Assembly: GCF_009711445.1 (NCBI RefSeq)
Contig: NZ_SMMC01000214.1
Span: forward strand, 1-38,245
Reading direction: 5' to 3'
DNA from: Curvivirga aplysinae
GTDB lineage: Bacteria > Pseudomonadota > Alphaproteobacteria > UBA8366 > Aestuariispiraceae
DNA length: 38,245 nucleotides
Both the position numbers and the translations under genes were made by a program. Below, in pieces: positions 16,640-25,545 of this stretch. Each line of letters starts with the position of its first letter. The stretch's first letter is position 1. The notes under the pieces were generated by a model. That model made no database searches and was not told the DNA's origin. It saw only the letters and a program-made list of their open reading frames with translations.

Positions 16640-17089
16640 ATGAATAAATTAGTATTGAAGTCTGCCTTGGCAGGGGTATTGGGGTTAGGGATGGTAACTT
16701 CAATCTCTTTGACCCATGCAATGAGTTTTAACGGTGAAGCGCCATCATTGGATGATATTCAAAAACTAGTTGATGTCGGCGAGTATGATAAAGCGATCAT
16801 GGATTTGAAAGCCGTATTGGATATGGACTTGAAAAACGCAGACGGCTGGAATTTACTTGGTTATACCTATCGTAAATCAGGCCAGTTGGATTTGGCTTGG
16901 GATGCTTATGAGCGGGCATTGACTCTTGATCCGGATCATTTAGGAGCGACGGAATATATCGGTGAATTATATGTAACCCAAGGAAATTTGGAACAGGCCG
17001 ATGTACAATTACAAAAGTTAATGGTGCTTTGTCCTACAGGATGTGAAGCCTATGACACACTGAAAGCTTCTATTGCTGCTGCTCAGTAA
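16640..17089 (+). CDS. Periplasmic TPR protein
   Basis: I start it at the ATG at 16640, which has an AGAGG site upstream, rather than at a TTG 24 bases earlier. The resulting 149-residue protein opens with a Sec signal peptide ending near THA-M (about residue 27). About three TPR units follow; the clearest is the stretch DGWNLLGYTYRKSGQLDLAW followed by AYERALTLDPDHLGATEYIG. Two cysteines near the C-terminus (LCPTGC) could form a disulphide or bind a ligand. It lies 50 bases after the TPR/glycosyltransferase-like gene and probably shares its transcript. Its last 20 bases overlap the end of the convergent cyclase gene. Confidence 0.75.
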   Translation: MNKLVLKSALAGVLGLGMVTSISLTHAMSFNGEAPSLDDIQKLVDVGEYDKAIMDLKAVLDMDLKNADGWNLLGYTYRKSGQLDLAWDAYERALTLDPDHLGATEYIGELYVTQGNLEQADVQLQKLMVLCPTGCEAYDTLKASIAAAQ

Positions 17090-18779
17090 GCTTAGGTTTT
17101 TGTTTGATTGCCTGTAGTAGGGTATCAAAATCCTGTTTGCGCCTTAAGACATGTATACAAAGCCGCCCTTTGCGTCCGCGAATGGCGGTTTCTTGTATTG
17201 GAATATTTAATTCTTCAATTTCGGCAACCGTCAGAACATCTTGCGATATGACAAGATCTGCTTCCAAATCTTTGGTCAGGCCTTCTAGACGGCTAGCCGT
17301 ATTTACGGTATCCCCGATAGCCGTGAGTTGCGTTGCATTGCCATAACCCATATCGCCAATAATTGCATGACCACTATGCAAGCCAATACCAATTTGAAGC
17401 TCATGTTCTAGATCGCCTTCGAGGCTCTTGTTTAAGGCATGGATACCATCAACCATATCATTTGCAGCTTTCATAGCGCTGCGGGCGCATTGTCTTGATT
17501 GGCCATTTACACCGAAAAGAGCCATCACTCCGTCTCCGATAAATTTATCAAGATGTCCGCCATTTTTTTCAACGGCAGTACCCATCATAGCAAAGAAACG
17601 GTTAAGAACGAAAACGACATCATATGGCAATTTACTTTCTGATAATTTGGTAAAGCCACGAAGATCCGCAAATAGCACTGTGATTTCTTGCTCTTGACCT
17701 TGATGGAGGCTGTTTCGTTCATGCAGGTTTTCGTTATCAGTATCGGCAGGAAGCAGGCATGAAATTGAATATTCACCGGCAAAAGGTTTGCACTGACAAG
17801 CCAATCGAATGTCTTTTTCGGCATCAATCTTGTTTAGAATTTTTTGCTCAGCAACAGATGGCGGAGGAAGATTCTCGATACCTTTATTGATTCTTACACG
17901 GCATGTAGAGCAACGCCCGCGTCCACCGCATACGCTTGCATGAGGTTGTAAAAAACGATGGCTAATTTCTAAAAGAGAAACACCAGGTGCTGCCTTCACT
18001 TCACGTCCAGAATCATACGTAATTTTTATAGAGCCATTGCGTGCTTCCCAGACTGGACGTAATTGTCTTAAAACAAGTGTTAGGACAAGTAAAATGGCAT
18101 AGCCGATTAAGAAACCATATTCCCATTTGGCGAGATAAGCGTAATCAGAGCCTGTTGGTTGTTTGGTTAGGGTCAGGATTTCGCGTAACCAATTAGAATC
18201 TTCAAACAAGACCAGAACCTGTTTACTTGCATCCCATATCCCAAGCAAAGCAAGCGTGGGCCATAACAAGGCGATAGCAAGTACATAGCCGCGTAGTTTG
18301 GGCCAACTCTTTTTTAATCGAAGCCAAAAATAGATTCCTAAACAACCATGTGTCCAGGCGATTACCAGCACGGCTAATTGACGCACACCAGTGGGAATGT
18401 CGCCTTTCCAATAAATCAATAACATCCAAGCATAATTTGGATTGACGTCATAAAATTGTTCAATAATTAGGGTGCCAATGTAATGTAGGATTAAGAGTGG
18501 CGGAATGGAGAGACCAAAAATTAGTTGTAGCCATTCATTGGCCCGCATATTTGAAAAACGGCGCCGTTGATAGAGAGCATAAAACGCTAATCCGCCATGA
18601 ATCAGCATGGTAAGTGATAATACCAGTCGGCCTAACTCATTGCTCCAAATCAATTGAATCCAATAACGGGCTTCGTCCATAGCCTTTAAGGACCATAGAC
18701 CAATCATATGATTGCCTAAATGCATGAAAACATAGGTGAATAAAATCCATCCCGTGTAAAGTCGGATAGTTCTGGTCAT
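17070..18779 (-). CDS. Membrane class III cyclase with SdhC-like anchor and [2Fe-2S] domain
   Basis: A 569-residue multidomain protein. Residues about 1-235 form roughly six transmembrane helices with His20, His24, His61, His99 and His144 in or near helices, resembling the cytochrome b (SdhC-like) diheme anchor of redox-regulated cyclase CyaC of Sinorhizobium meliloti. Residues about 250-345 are a plant/adrenodoxin-type ferredoxin domain with C284-x5-C290-x2-C293 and C328. Residues about 365-535 are a class III cyclase: metal Asp372 and Asp416, substrate-specifying Lys412 and Thr486, and Asn493/Arg497, a class IIIb-like, apparently active set. It probably makes cAMP in response to quinone or electron-carrier redox state. 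Its 3' end overlaps the convergent TPR gene by 20 bases. Confidence 0.85.
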   Translation of the reverse strand: MTRTIRLYTGWILFTYVFMHLGNHMIGLWSLKAMDEARYWIQLIWSNELGRLVLSLTMLIHGGLAFYALYQRRRFSNMRANEWLQLIFGLSIPPLLILHYIGTLIIEQFYDVNPNYAWMLLIYWKGDIPTGVRQLAVLVIAWTHGCLGIYFWLRLKKSWPKLRGYVLAIALLWPTLALLGIWDASKQVLVLFEDSNWLREILTLTKQPTGSDYAYLAKWEYGFLIGYAILLVLTLVLRQLRPVWEARNGSIKITYDSGREVKAAPGVSLLEISHRFLQPHASVCGGRGRCSTCRVRINKGIENLPPPSVAEQKILNKIDAEKDIRLACQCKPFAGEYSISCLLPADTDNENLHERNSLHQGQEQEITVLFADLRGFTKLSESKLPYDVVFVLNRFFAMMGTAVEKNGGHLDKFIGDGVMALFGVNGQSRQCARSAMKAANDMVDGIHALNKSLEGDLEHELQIGIGLHSGHAIIGDMGYGNATQLTAIGDTVNTASRLEGLTKDLEADLVISQDVLTVAEIEELNIPIQETAIRGRKGRLCIHVLRRKQDFDTLLQAIKQKPKLTEQQQ

Positions 18780-19017
18780 AAAATGGTATGCCTTAATCCT
18801 GCCCCAAATAAGTAATATGATAGAAACTAGCCAATATTTTGATAGGGGGCGAGTATGAATTTAGGAATTTCTCTTCATTTTTATGTTATCGCTTGAAAAA
18901 AAGGGGCTGGCTTCATAAAGTCTTTCCTAGTTTTCTGTCATTATTGGTCTGTTCAATTTTAATAAGATTAATTGTGATGATCTTGAAAAATCAAAATAAT
19001 TTGTAAGGGAAGTAAAG

Positions 19018-19971
19018 ATGATCGAAATCGACCATCTGACAAAAGATTTTGGAACTTTCCGTGCTGTTGATAGCTTAAGCTTTTCTGTTGAGAAAGGTGA
19101 GGTTCTTGGCTTTTTAGGGCCTAACGGTGCGGGAAAATCTACCAGTATGAAAATGATCACTGGATATCTGTCACCGACCAGTGGAACCGCGCGCATCCTT
19201 GGCTGCGATGTACGCAAAGATCCTATTTCAGTTAAAAATGCCATTGGCTATTTGCCTGAGGGTGCGCCGGCTTGGCCGGATATGACGCCAGTTAGTTTTT
19301 TGAAATTTATTGCGCAAATTCGGAAAATATCTGGTGTTGAGACGGATAAAGCTATTGCAGAGGTAGTAGATAAAACAAATCTAGGAAATGTTTTGCACCA
19401 ACCAATTCAAACATTGTCCAAAGGTTTTAAACGTCGTGTTGGATTAGCTCAGGCTTTATTACATGATCCTGAGGTTTTGATCATGGATGAACCTACCGAT
19501 GGACTTGATCCTAATCAGAAAAAAGATGTTCGGGATTTGATTCAATCCATGTCGGCAGATAAAGCAATTATCGTATCAACACATATTTTGGAAGAGGTTG
19601 AGGTTATTTGTAGCCGTGCAATGATTATCGATACGGGACGAATTGTTGCTGATGGCCGACCAGAAGAATTAGAGGCGCAATCAGAACGTCACAATGCAGT
19701 GCGTTTGACTGTTGCCCCTGAACAACAGGAAAATGCACAGAAATTGTTGGAAGGGTCTGAAGTCGTTCAATCTGTGGAGTTGATTGGTGAAACCGGATTG
19801 AGAGCCTTGTCTGTTGATCGAAAACCAATTTTGGACCCTGTGCTTGCTTGCTTGGGAAAAGCCAACCTTAAAACGCTTGAAGTACAGGTTGAACGTGGAC
19901 GCCTAGATGATGTTTTTCGTAATTTGACCAAATCAGATATTCATCATTTTGATAACAGGGAGGCGCAGTAA
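19018..19971 (+). CDS. ABC ATPase, GldA-like
   Basis: A 317-residue ABC ATP-binding subunit, the motor of the three-gene exporter-type system that follows. Walker A is GPNGAGKS (34-41), the signature is LSKGFKRRVGLAQA, Walker B/catalytic Glu is LIMDEPTDGLDP, and the H-loop His is in VSTHILEEVE, so all catalytic residues are present. The C-terminal about 85 residues are the extension seen in GldA/NatA-type ATPases. An AAGGGAAG site precedes the ATG. The TAA stop overlaps the next gene's ATG by one base, indicating translational coupling. Gliding motility is not implied: homologous systems occur in many non-gliding Proteobacteria. Confidence 0.88.
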   Translation: MIEIDHLTKDFGTFRAVDSLSFSVEKGEVLGFLGPNGAGKSTSMKMITGYLSPTSGTARILGCDVRKDPISVKNAIGYLPEGAPAWPDMTPVSFLKFIAQIRKISGVETDKAIAEVVDKTNLGNVLHQPIQTLSKGFKRRVGLAQALLHDPEVLIMDEPTDGLDPNQKKDVRDLIQSMSADKAIIVSTHILEEVEVICSRAMIIDTGRIVADGRPEELEAQSERHNAVRLTVAPEQQENAQKLLEGSEVVQSVELIGETGLRALSVDRKPILDPVLACLGKANLKTLEVQVERGRLDDVFRNLTKSDIHHFDNREAQ

Positions 19972-20705
19972 TGTCTGCGATTTTGACTGTTTTTCGGCGT
20001 GAGATGGGTGCTTATTTTGCAACCCCTTTGGCCTATATATTTATCATCGTATTTTTGGTGCTAGCAGGCGTTTTGACTTTCTTCATGGGTGCATTCCTTG
20101 AAAGGGATCAAGCTGACCTAATTGCCTTTTTTCAATTTCATCCTTGGTTATATGTGGTTTTAATACCAGCAATTGCGATGCGTCTTTGGGCGGAAGAAGT
20201 TCAAAATGGTACAATGGAATTGTTGCTTACTTTGCCTATCACGCCGTTTCAAGCTGTGTTTGGGAAGTTTCTAGCAGCATGGGTTTTTACTGGCATCGCT
20301 TTAACATTAACTTTCCCGATATGGCTAACTGTGAATTATCTTGGTGATCCTGATAATGGAACAATTCTAGCAGGATATATTGGCAGCTGGTTTATGGCAG
20401 GTGGGTATCTTGCGATTGGATCGTTTGTATCGGCACTGACTAGAAATCAAGTGATTGCTTTTGTTCTTGGTGTCGCATTTTGCTTTATTGTGACCATGGC
20501 TGGTTCTCCGGTAATTTTAGGATTATTGACTGGATGGGTTGGTGATAATGCAATTAGCTTTATTGCGTCACTCAGTTTCATCACACATTTTAATGATTTG
20601 ATGAAGGGGGTGATTGATTTGCGCGATGTAATTTATTTTACAAGCTTGATTATTGCTTTCCTATTCGCAAATACAGTCGCTGTCGAACGGGCCCGTGGGG
20701 CTTAA
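19971..20705 (+). CDS. ABC permease, GldF-like
   Basis: A 244-residue inner-membrane permease with about six helices. The opening FRREMGAYFATPLAYIFI and the following AIAMRLWAEEVQNGTMELLL are typical of the ABC-2 permease GldF group; the Glu-x-x-x-Gly-Thr motif couples to the ATPase. It starts within the stop codon of the ATPase gene and ends right at the GldG-like gene, so all three form one operon. The substrate is unknown. The family's role in gliding bacteria is linked to motility or secretion, but in Proteobacteria it is unassigned. Confidence 0.88.
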   Translation: MSAILTVFRREMGAYFATPLAYIFIIVFLVLAGVLTFFMGAFLERDQADLIAFFQFHPWLYVVLIPAIAMRLWAEEVQNGTMELLLTLPITPFQAVFGKFLAAWVFTGIALTLTFPIWLTVNYLGDPDNGTILAGYIGSWFMAGGYLAIGSFVSALTRNQVIAFVLGVAFCFIVTMAGSPVILGLLTGWVGDNAISFIASLSFITHFNDLMKGVIDLRDVIYFTSLIIAFLFANTVAVERARGA

Positions 20706-20723
20706 GTGAAGGGAGAAATGGTG

Positions 20724-22688
20724 ATGTTATGGATTCAACGTAAACCTTTACTTGCAGCGTTTTTGGCGATTGTTGCATTTGTTGTGATTAACTTAGCAAG
20801 TGAAAAACTATCAAATGCTCGATTAGATCTTACGGATGAGAAATTATTTACCCTTTCCAAGGGCAGTGAAGTTGTGCTCACGGAAATGCAAGATCGTCCT
20901 ATACAGGTGACTTTCTATTATTCCAGTTCATTGGGTAAGGAAATCCCGACATATGGTGCGTTTGCTAGCCGTGTGCGTGATATGCTGAAGGAATTTGAAG
21001 CAGTTAGTAATGGAGGCATGGTTTTACGTGAAATAGACCCGAAACCGTTTTCTGCTGAAGAAGATGAAGCGGTTGAGAACGGAATGGAAGGGCTGCCCTT
21101 AGAAGCTGGTGGTGATAAAGTTTATTTCGGTATGTCTGTGGTTTATGCAGATGAAGCAGGTGAAGTCGCGGGTAGTCCAGAAGGTGAAGGGCCTATTGTT
21201 TCTGCAATTCCGTTCTTTCAAATTGAACGCGAGACCTTCCTTGAATATGACATGATGAAAGCAATTTATACCATTGGTAATCCAGATTTACCTGTGGTTG
21301 GTGTGATCACTGAAACAACCATGTTTGGTGATCCATATGCGCAAATGCAAGGTCAACAAATGGTACCTTGGGCGGCAATTGGCCAGGCACAAGATTTCTT
21401 TCAAATTGAACAAATATCTCGACCGGAAGATTTTTTGGATATTCAGCCTGATATGCTGCTGGTCGCTCATCCGGGTAATCTGCCTGACGATATGCAATAT
21501 GCCATTGATCAATTTATGATGCGCGGTGGTAAGGCCGTCTTTATGATGGACCCTTGGTTTGAAAGTAAGGGGAATGGTTATGCACCGGATCGATCTGATG
21601 GATCAGCCGAAAAATTATTCACGAAATGGGGCATTGAGATCTCAGAAACACAGGTGGTCGGGGACAAAAATATTGCGCGTCAGGTGAATGGTGGCACAGA
21701 TGGTCAGGTATTTGCGGCTCCTTATATCGTTTGGTTGCAACCAGAATTGAATAATCTAAACCAAAATGATCCAACTTTGGCTGATGTTGATAATCTTCTG
21801 TTACCATCTGCAGGGGCGATTATGCAATCAGATGACTCGCCATTAGTAATGGAGCCTTTAATTACCACAACATCTGATGCCAAATTGGTTCCTATTTCAG
21901 AGCTGCGTGAACGTGGTGTGATGAAATTATTGGAAGATTATCAAGCAGGTGAAGCTGCACCCTATGTTGTTGCGGCACGTTTTCATGGAAAAGTGGATAC
22001 CGCATTCCCCGAAGGTGAGCCACCATTAACCGAAGATCAATTGGCAGAGATTGAAGAAGAGAGAAAAGCATTAGAAGAAGCAGGTGAACCAATACCAGAA
22101 AGGGTACAACGCTATCTTGAACATAAGGCAAGTTCTGATGGTGATATCAATGTAATCCTGATTGCAGACGCCGACTTTATGGCGGACCGTTTTTGGGTGC
22201 GTGTGCAGGATTTCTTTGGTCAACAAGTGATGACCCCTTTTGCGGATAATGGCGCCTTTATGTTGGGTATGCTTGAATCTTTGAATGGCTCAGGTGAATT
22301 GATGAGTTTGCGAAGCCGCGGTATTTCAGCTCGCCCATTCACTGTAATTAGTGACATCCAGCGTAATGCGGAGGAAGAATTCCGTGCACAGGAACAAATG
22401 CTTTCTGCTCGTTTGGTTGAGATTGAACAGCAATTAGCTGAATTGCAAGGGGGCGGAGACGCCAATCTTGTTGGTCAAGCTAAAGAAGAGACCGAGCAAG
22501 CGATTGAAGCTTTTACACAGGATATGTTGAATATTCGTCAAGAGCTTCGATCTGTGAATTTGGCGTTGCGTGAAGATATCGAAGCTTTAGAGGCAAATGT
22601 GAAATTTGTGAATATTGCGTTGGTGCCGATTATAATTGTTATCGTAGCGATTATGACGGGTATTATTCGTCGACGTCGATATCGCTAA
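20724..22688 (+). CDS. GldG-like auxiliary ABC-system protein
   Basis: About 654 residues. I start it at the ATG at 20724, eight bases after an AAGGGAG site; a GTG at 20706 and an ATG at 20718 are alternatives. It has an N-terminal helix (about 8-27), a large periplasmic GldG/ABC-transporter-auxiliary region (about 30-560) with PVVGVITETTMFGDPYAQM and GGKAVFMMDPW, a coiled-coil-like Gln/Glu-rich stretch (about 555-620), and a C-terminal helix followed by basic residues (GIIRRRRYR). This is the normal GldG architecture, with both ends in the membrane. The DUF4340 protein that often accompanies such operons is not present downstream. An intrinsic terminator follows. Confidence 0.85.
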   Translation: MLWIQRKPLLAAFLAIVAFVVINLASEKLSNARLDLTDEKLFTLSKGSEVVLTEMQDRPIQVTFYYSSSLGKEIPTYGAFASRVRDMLKEFEAVSNGGMVLREIDPKPFSAEEDEAVENGMEGLPLEAGGDKVYFGMSVVYADEAGEVAGSPEGEGPIVSAIPFFQIERETFLEYDMMKAIYTIGNPDLPVVGVITETTMFGDPYAQMQGQQMVPWAAIGQAQDFFQIEQISRPEDFLDIQPDMLLVAHPGNLPDDMQYAIDQFMMRGGKAVFMMDPWFESKGNGYAPDRSDGSAEKLFTKWGIEISETQVVGDKNIARQVNGGTDGQVFAAPYIVWLQPELNNLNQNDPTLADVDNLLLPSAGAIMQSDDSPLVMEPLITTTSDAKLVPISELRERGVMKLLEDYQAGEAAPYVVAARFHGKVDTAFPEGEPPLTEDQLAEIEEERKALEEAGEPIPERVQRYLEHKASSDGDINVILIADADFMADRFWVRVQDFFGQQVMTPFADNGAFMLGMLESLNGSGELMSLRSRGISARPFTVISDIQRNAEEEFRAQEQMLSARLVEIEQQLAELQGGGDANLVGQAKEETEQAIEAFTQDMLNIRQELRSVNLALREDIEALEANVKFVNIALVPIIIVIVAIMTGIIRRRRYR

Positions 22689-22714
22689 TCTTCTTGTTAT
22701 TATAGTTAGATAAC

Positions 22715-22749
22715 GCCCGCCTAATGAATTTTTAGGCGGGCTTTTTTTA
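22715..22749 (+). terminator. Intrinsic terminator after the GldAFG-like operon
   Basis: GCCCGCCTAA (22715-22724) pairs perfectly with TTAGGCGGGC (22732-22741) over a 7-nt loop, followed by a seven-T run. The T-run borders the convergent cyclase stop codon; on the minus strand there is no T-tail, so it is one-directional. Confidence 0.93.
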
Positions 22750-24546
22750 TTTGGAGACTTCAGGAATTGTCTCACTCATCGTATAAAGGGAAACTGGTTG
22801 TTCTTTACCACGTATGTCAGCTTCGCCTAGTTTTTTGTAATTGAAATCAGGAGCCAAGGCTTTAGTCGTTTCTGAAATCAAGATATGACTGCCGAACTGT
22901 TTATTCATATTTTCGAGACGCGCGGCTGTATTTACAGCATCCCCGTGAACCGTGTAATTCATGCGGCTTTCCGCCCCGACATTGCCGGCAACCATTGTGC
23001 CTGTATTGATACCAATGCGGCATCTTAAACTATGGCCAAGATAACGTTTGTTATTAACAATATTCAACATGGCGTTACCCGCTTGTATCGCGTGAGCCGC
23101 ATGGTCAGGGTCTTCAATTGGTACATTAAAGACCGCAAGGATCGCATCACCTTGGAATTGTGTAATAATGCCACCATGAAACTCGATCACTTCAACCATA
23201 TCAGTAAAGAAGTTGTTGAGTAGTTCTACAATAGTTTGTGGTTCTAGTTTTTCGGACAGACTGGTAAAGCCTTCAAGATCACAAAATAGAACGGTCCCCT
23301 CTACATTTTGTGGTGTCAGAGTTCCTTGGGACTTTAACATGGCTTCTGCGACGCGTTCCGGGACCATTTTACCAAATAAGCCACGTATTTTTTCACGCTC
23401 TTGAAGACCTTGTACCATGCCGTTAAATGCTTTGGCGGCTTGGTCATATTCTAGGATACTACTATCTGGTAATTGTAGTGGCTCATTAAGTTTATTTTCG
23501 CCGATACGTAAAGATGCATCTGCCAATCGAGTTATGGGACGTTGCAAACGTTGTGACATAATCAATAGAATTATAATTGCAACAACGACGGTAATGCAGG
23601 CAATAATAGCAGATCGGATGAGGCGATCCATCTCAGTGCTGGAGTCATTCTCGCTCACATGGATACCAATAATGATAGGTTTATCCATGAGATTAGGTAA
23701 TTCTCGATACAGATAAAAATGTTCGTCACCCTCAATCCAATTTACAGAGGCCTGAATATCAGTGTTGCCAATCTCATCCCATTGGGCGTCTACACTCGAA
23801 CTAAAATACCCTAACATCGGGTCATTCACCTGATCCATTGTGGGTAAGGTTTGGTTCTCGGTAGATTTAAAAACTCCTAGTGCGAGATTTGGATGCGCTA
23901 ACACATATTTATAATCATAAATCATAAAGGGTGTTGCGCCTTCCCAGCTGTCAGCGGCTAGAAGTAACTCAGAAAGACTTTCTATGCTGACACCCTGAGC
24001 AAACATGACACGTTCGTTATTTCCAATGCCTAGGATGCTGCGGAGATTCACAAGAGTTCGTTGCAACTCCGGATGCCAAAATGGGCGATCCCAAATGCTT
24101 CCAAAACCGCTATTTAGTTGTTTTTGAACACGTGAAATTTCATGATAGCTTTGCGTGTAATTTTCGATCCGTAATATAGGAAAGTTTTTGGTCATCGAAT
24201 ATACGGAACCTTTTTGGTCGATGATCGCCATACCCGCAATATCGGCTGTGGCAGCCATACTTCCTACAAGGAATTTTTCTAATCCATCGGTATCGTCAAG
24301 GGTAATATGGCCAGTTGCTAATGCTTCACCAACCCAGCTGGCTTGATTTTCATATTTCTCTAAATCGTTGAGAATAATTTGTTCTGCATTATCAACTGCG
24401 GATTCTGCTGCAGAGGCTAAGAGAGAATAGGTATTTTTCGTGGCTGTTGCGAAACCAAGTAAAATAGTAATGGCTAGCGCACTGATAAGTAAGCCGCCAA
24501 AGCCAAATACAAGAACAGAGCGAATGGAAATTTGTATTTTTCGCAT
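22747..24546 (-). CDS. Cache/HAMP class III nucleotide cyclase
   Basis: I start it at the ATG at 24546 (599 residues), 27 bases inside a possible TTG start. One helix (about 8-28) leads to a large periplasmic sensor, probably a Cache-type domain (about 30-310), then a second helix, a HAMP linker, and a class III catalytic domain. Using the longer ORF numbering, metal Asp432 and Asp476 are present, as are Asn548 and Arg552, but the substrate-selecting Lys is Gln472 (TQFQGDA) and its partner is Thr541. This pattern differs from both standard adenylate and guanylate cyclases. It probably responds to an extracellular small molecule. Product (cAMP or cGMP) cannot be decided here. Confidence 0.83.
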   Translation of the reverse strand: MRKIQISIRSVLVFGFGGLLISALAITILLGFATATKNTYSLLASAAESAVDNAEQIILNDLEKYENQASWVGEALATGHITLDDTDGLEKFLVGSMAATADIAGMAIIDQKGSVYSMTKNFPILRIENYTQSYHEISRVQKQLNSGFGSIWDRPFWHPELQRTLVNLRSILGIGNNERVMFAQGVSIESLSELLLAADSWEGATPFMIYDYKYVLAHPNLALGVFKSTENQTLPTMDQVNDPMLGYFSSSVDAQWDEIGNTDIQASVNWIEGDEHFYLYRELPNLMDKPIIIGIHVSENDSSTEMDRLIRSAIIACITVVVAIIILLIMSQRLQRPITRLADASLRIGENKLNEPLQLPDSSILEYDQAAKAFNGMVQGLQEREKIRGLFGKMVPERVAEAMLKSQGTLTPQNVEGTVLFCDLEGFTSLSEKLEPQTIVELLNNFFTDMVEVIEFHGGIITQFQGDAILAVFNVPIEDPDHAAHAIQAGNAMLNIVNNKRYLGHSLRCRIGINTGTMVAGNVGAESRMNYTVHGDAVNTAARLENMNKQFGSHILISETTKALAPDFNYKKLGEADIRGKEQPVSLYTMSETIPEVSK

Positions 24547-24776
24547 ATTCAAATGAATTCCCGCCATGTGCAATCTAATAGAATAGAAGCACGCCTTTTG
24601 ATCCTAAAGCTAATGTAGGTAGCATATAGAATTTTACAAAGGGGAAAAGGAATTAAACGTTTTGAACAGTCGAAATTTTAGTCTCTTCACAGCTATGTGA
24701 GCAGTCTTGATTGGGTTTTGTGAGATCAAGTTTTTATAGTGTAGATGGATGTGATTAGTATAAACGAGGAAAATCC

Positions 24777-25544
24777 ATGAGCAAAACAACAGATGTCATT
24801 TCCTTTGATTCAAGAATAATCTTATTGGGTTTTTCTTTATGTATTTTTGCTTTGGGTTTTACGATGAAAAGTTGGGCTGCTTCCTCTTTGGACCGACCTG
24901 TTGTGGTTGAGCTTTTTACCAGCCAAGGCTGTAATTCATGTCCACCAGCGGAAAAGTTCTTAAATAAATTAGCAGAACGTGACGATGTAATAGCTTTGGA
25001 ATTTCATGTGGATTATTGGGATTACATTGGGTGGAAAGATCCTTTTGCCAGTCCGGAATATACCAAACGTCAACGTAGTTATGCGGGCCCGTTAAGCATG
25101 CGGTATATTTATACACCGCAAATGGTGATTAATGGTAAACGTCATGAGGTTGGTTCTCGTGAAATGTCGGTTGAAGTCGCCATCGATGAAGAAAAAAATC
25201 GACCATCTGAAGCGATGCCAGTTTTGCATCTTAATCATGGTGAAAATGATGTGAATATTCGCGTGCAATCAAATGGCGTCAATGCGAATGCGCTCTATGA
25301 TATCATATTGGTAAGCTATGATGCGCGCCATGAAACAAAAGTCACAAGAGGCGAAAATAGAGGCAGAACTTTGATCAGTTCAAATATTGTTAGAGATATG
25401 CGTGTGGTGGGTCGTTGGACAGGCGAGGATATGGAGTTCAATATACCAGTTCATGAATTATCAGGGGATGGAGGTTGTGCCGTATTATTGCAGGAACGTG
25501 GCGGCGGTCCCATTCTTGCTGCCGCCATGTTACCACTATCTTAG
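24777..25544 (+). CDS. DUF1223 thioredoxin-fold periplasmic protein
   Basis: A 255-residue protein with an N-terminal hydrophobic signal segment (about 13-35) and a DUF1223 domain. The family's redox-like motif is visible as ELFTSQGCNSCPPAEKFL, with Cys52 and Cys55 in a CxxC arrangement; later family features are FHVDYWDYIGWKDPF and the YIYTPQMVINGK stretch. DUF1223 proteins are thioredoxin-fold secreted proteins common in alphaproteobacteria with no confirmed function. An ACGAGG site precedes the ATG. Its stop lies one base from the convergent YbjQ-family gene, with no terminator between them. Confidence 0.88.
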   Translation: MSKTTDVISFDSRIILLGFSLCIFALGFTMKSWAASSLDRPVVVELFTSQGCNSCPPAEKFLNKLAERDDVIALEFHVDYWDYIGWKDPFASPEYTKRQRSYAGPLSMRYIYTPQMVINGKRHEVGSREMSVEVAIDEEKNRPSEAMPVLHLNHGENDVNIRVQSNGVNANALYDIILVSYDARHETKVTRGENRGRTLISSNIVRDMRVVGRWTGEDMEFNIPVHELSGDGGCAVLLQERGGGPILAAAMLPLS

Positions 25545-25545
25545 T

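Noticed and set aside
19018-22688. Gliding-motility function of the GldAFG-like genes
   Set aside because: Homologous operons occur in many non-gliding Proteobacteria and no other gliding genes are present.
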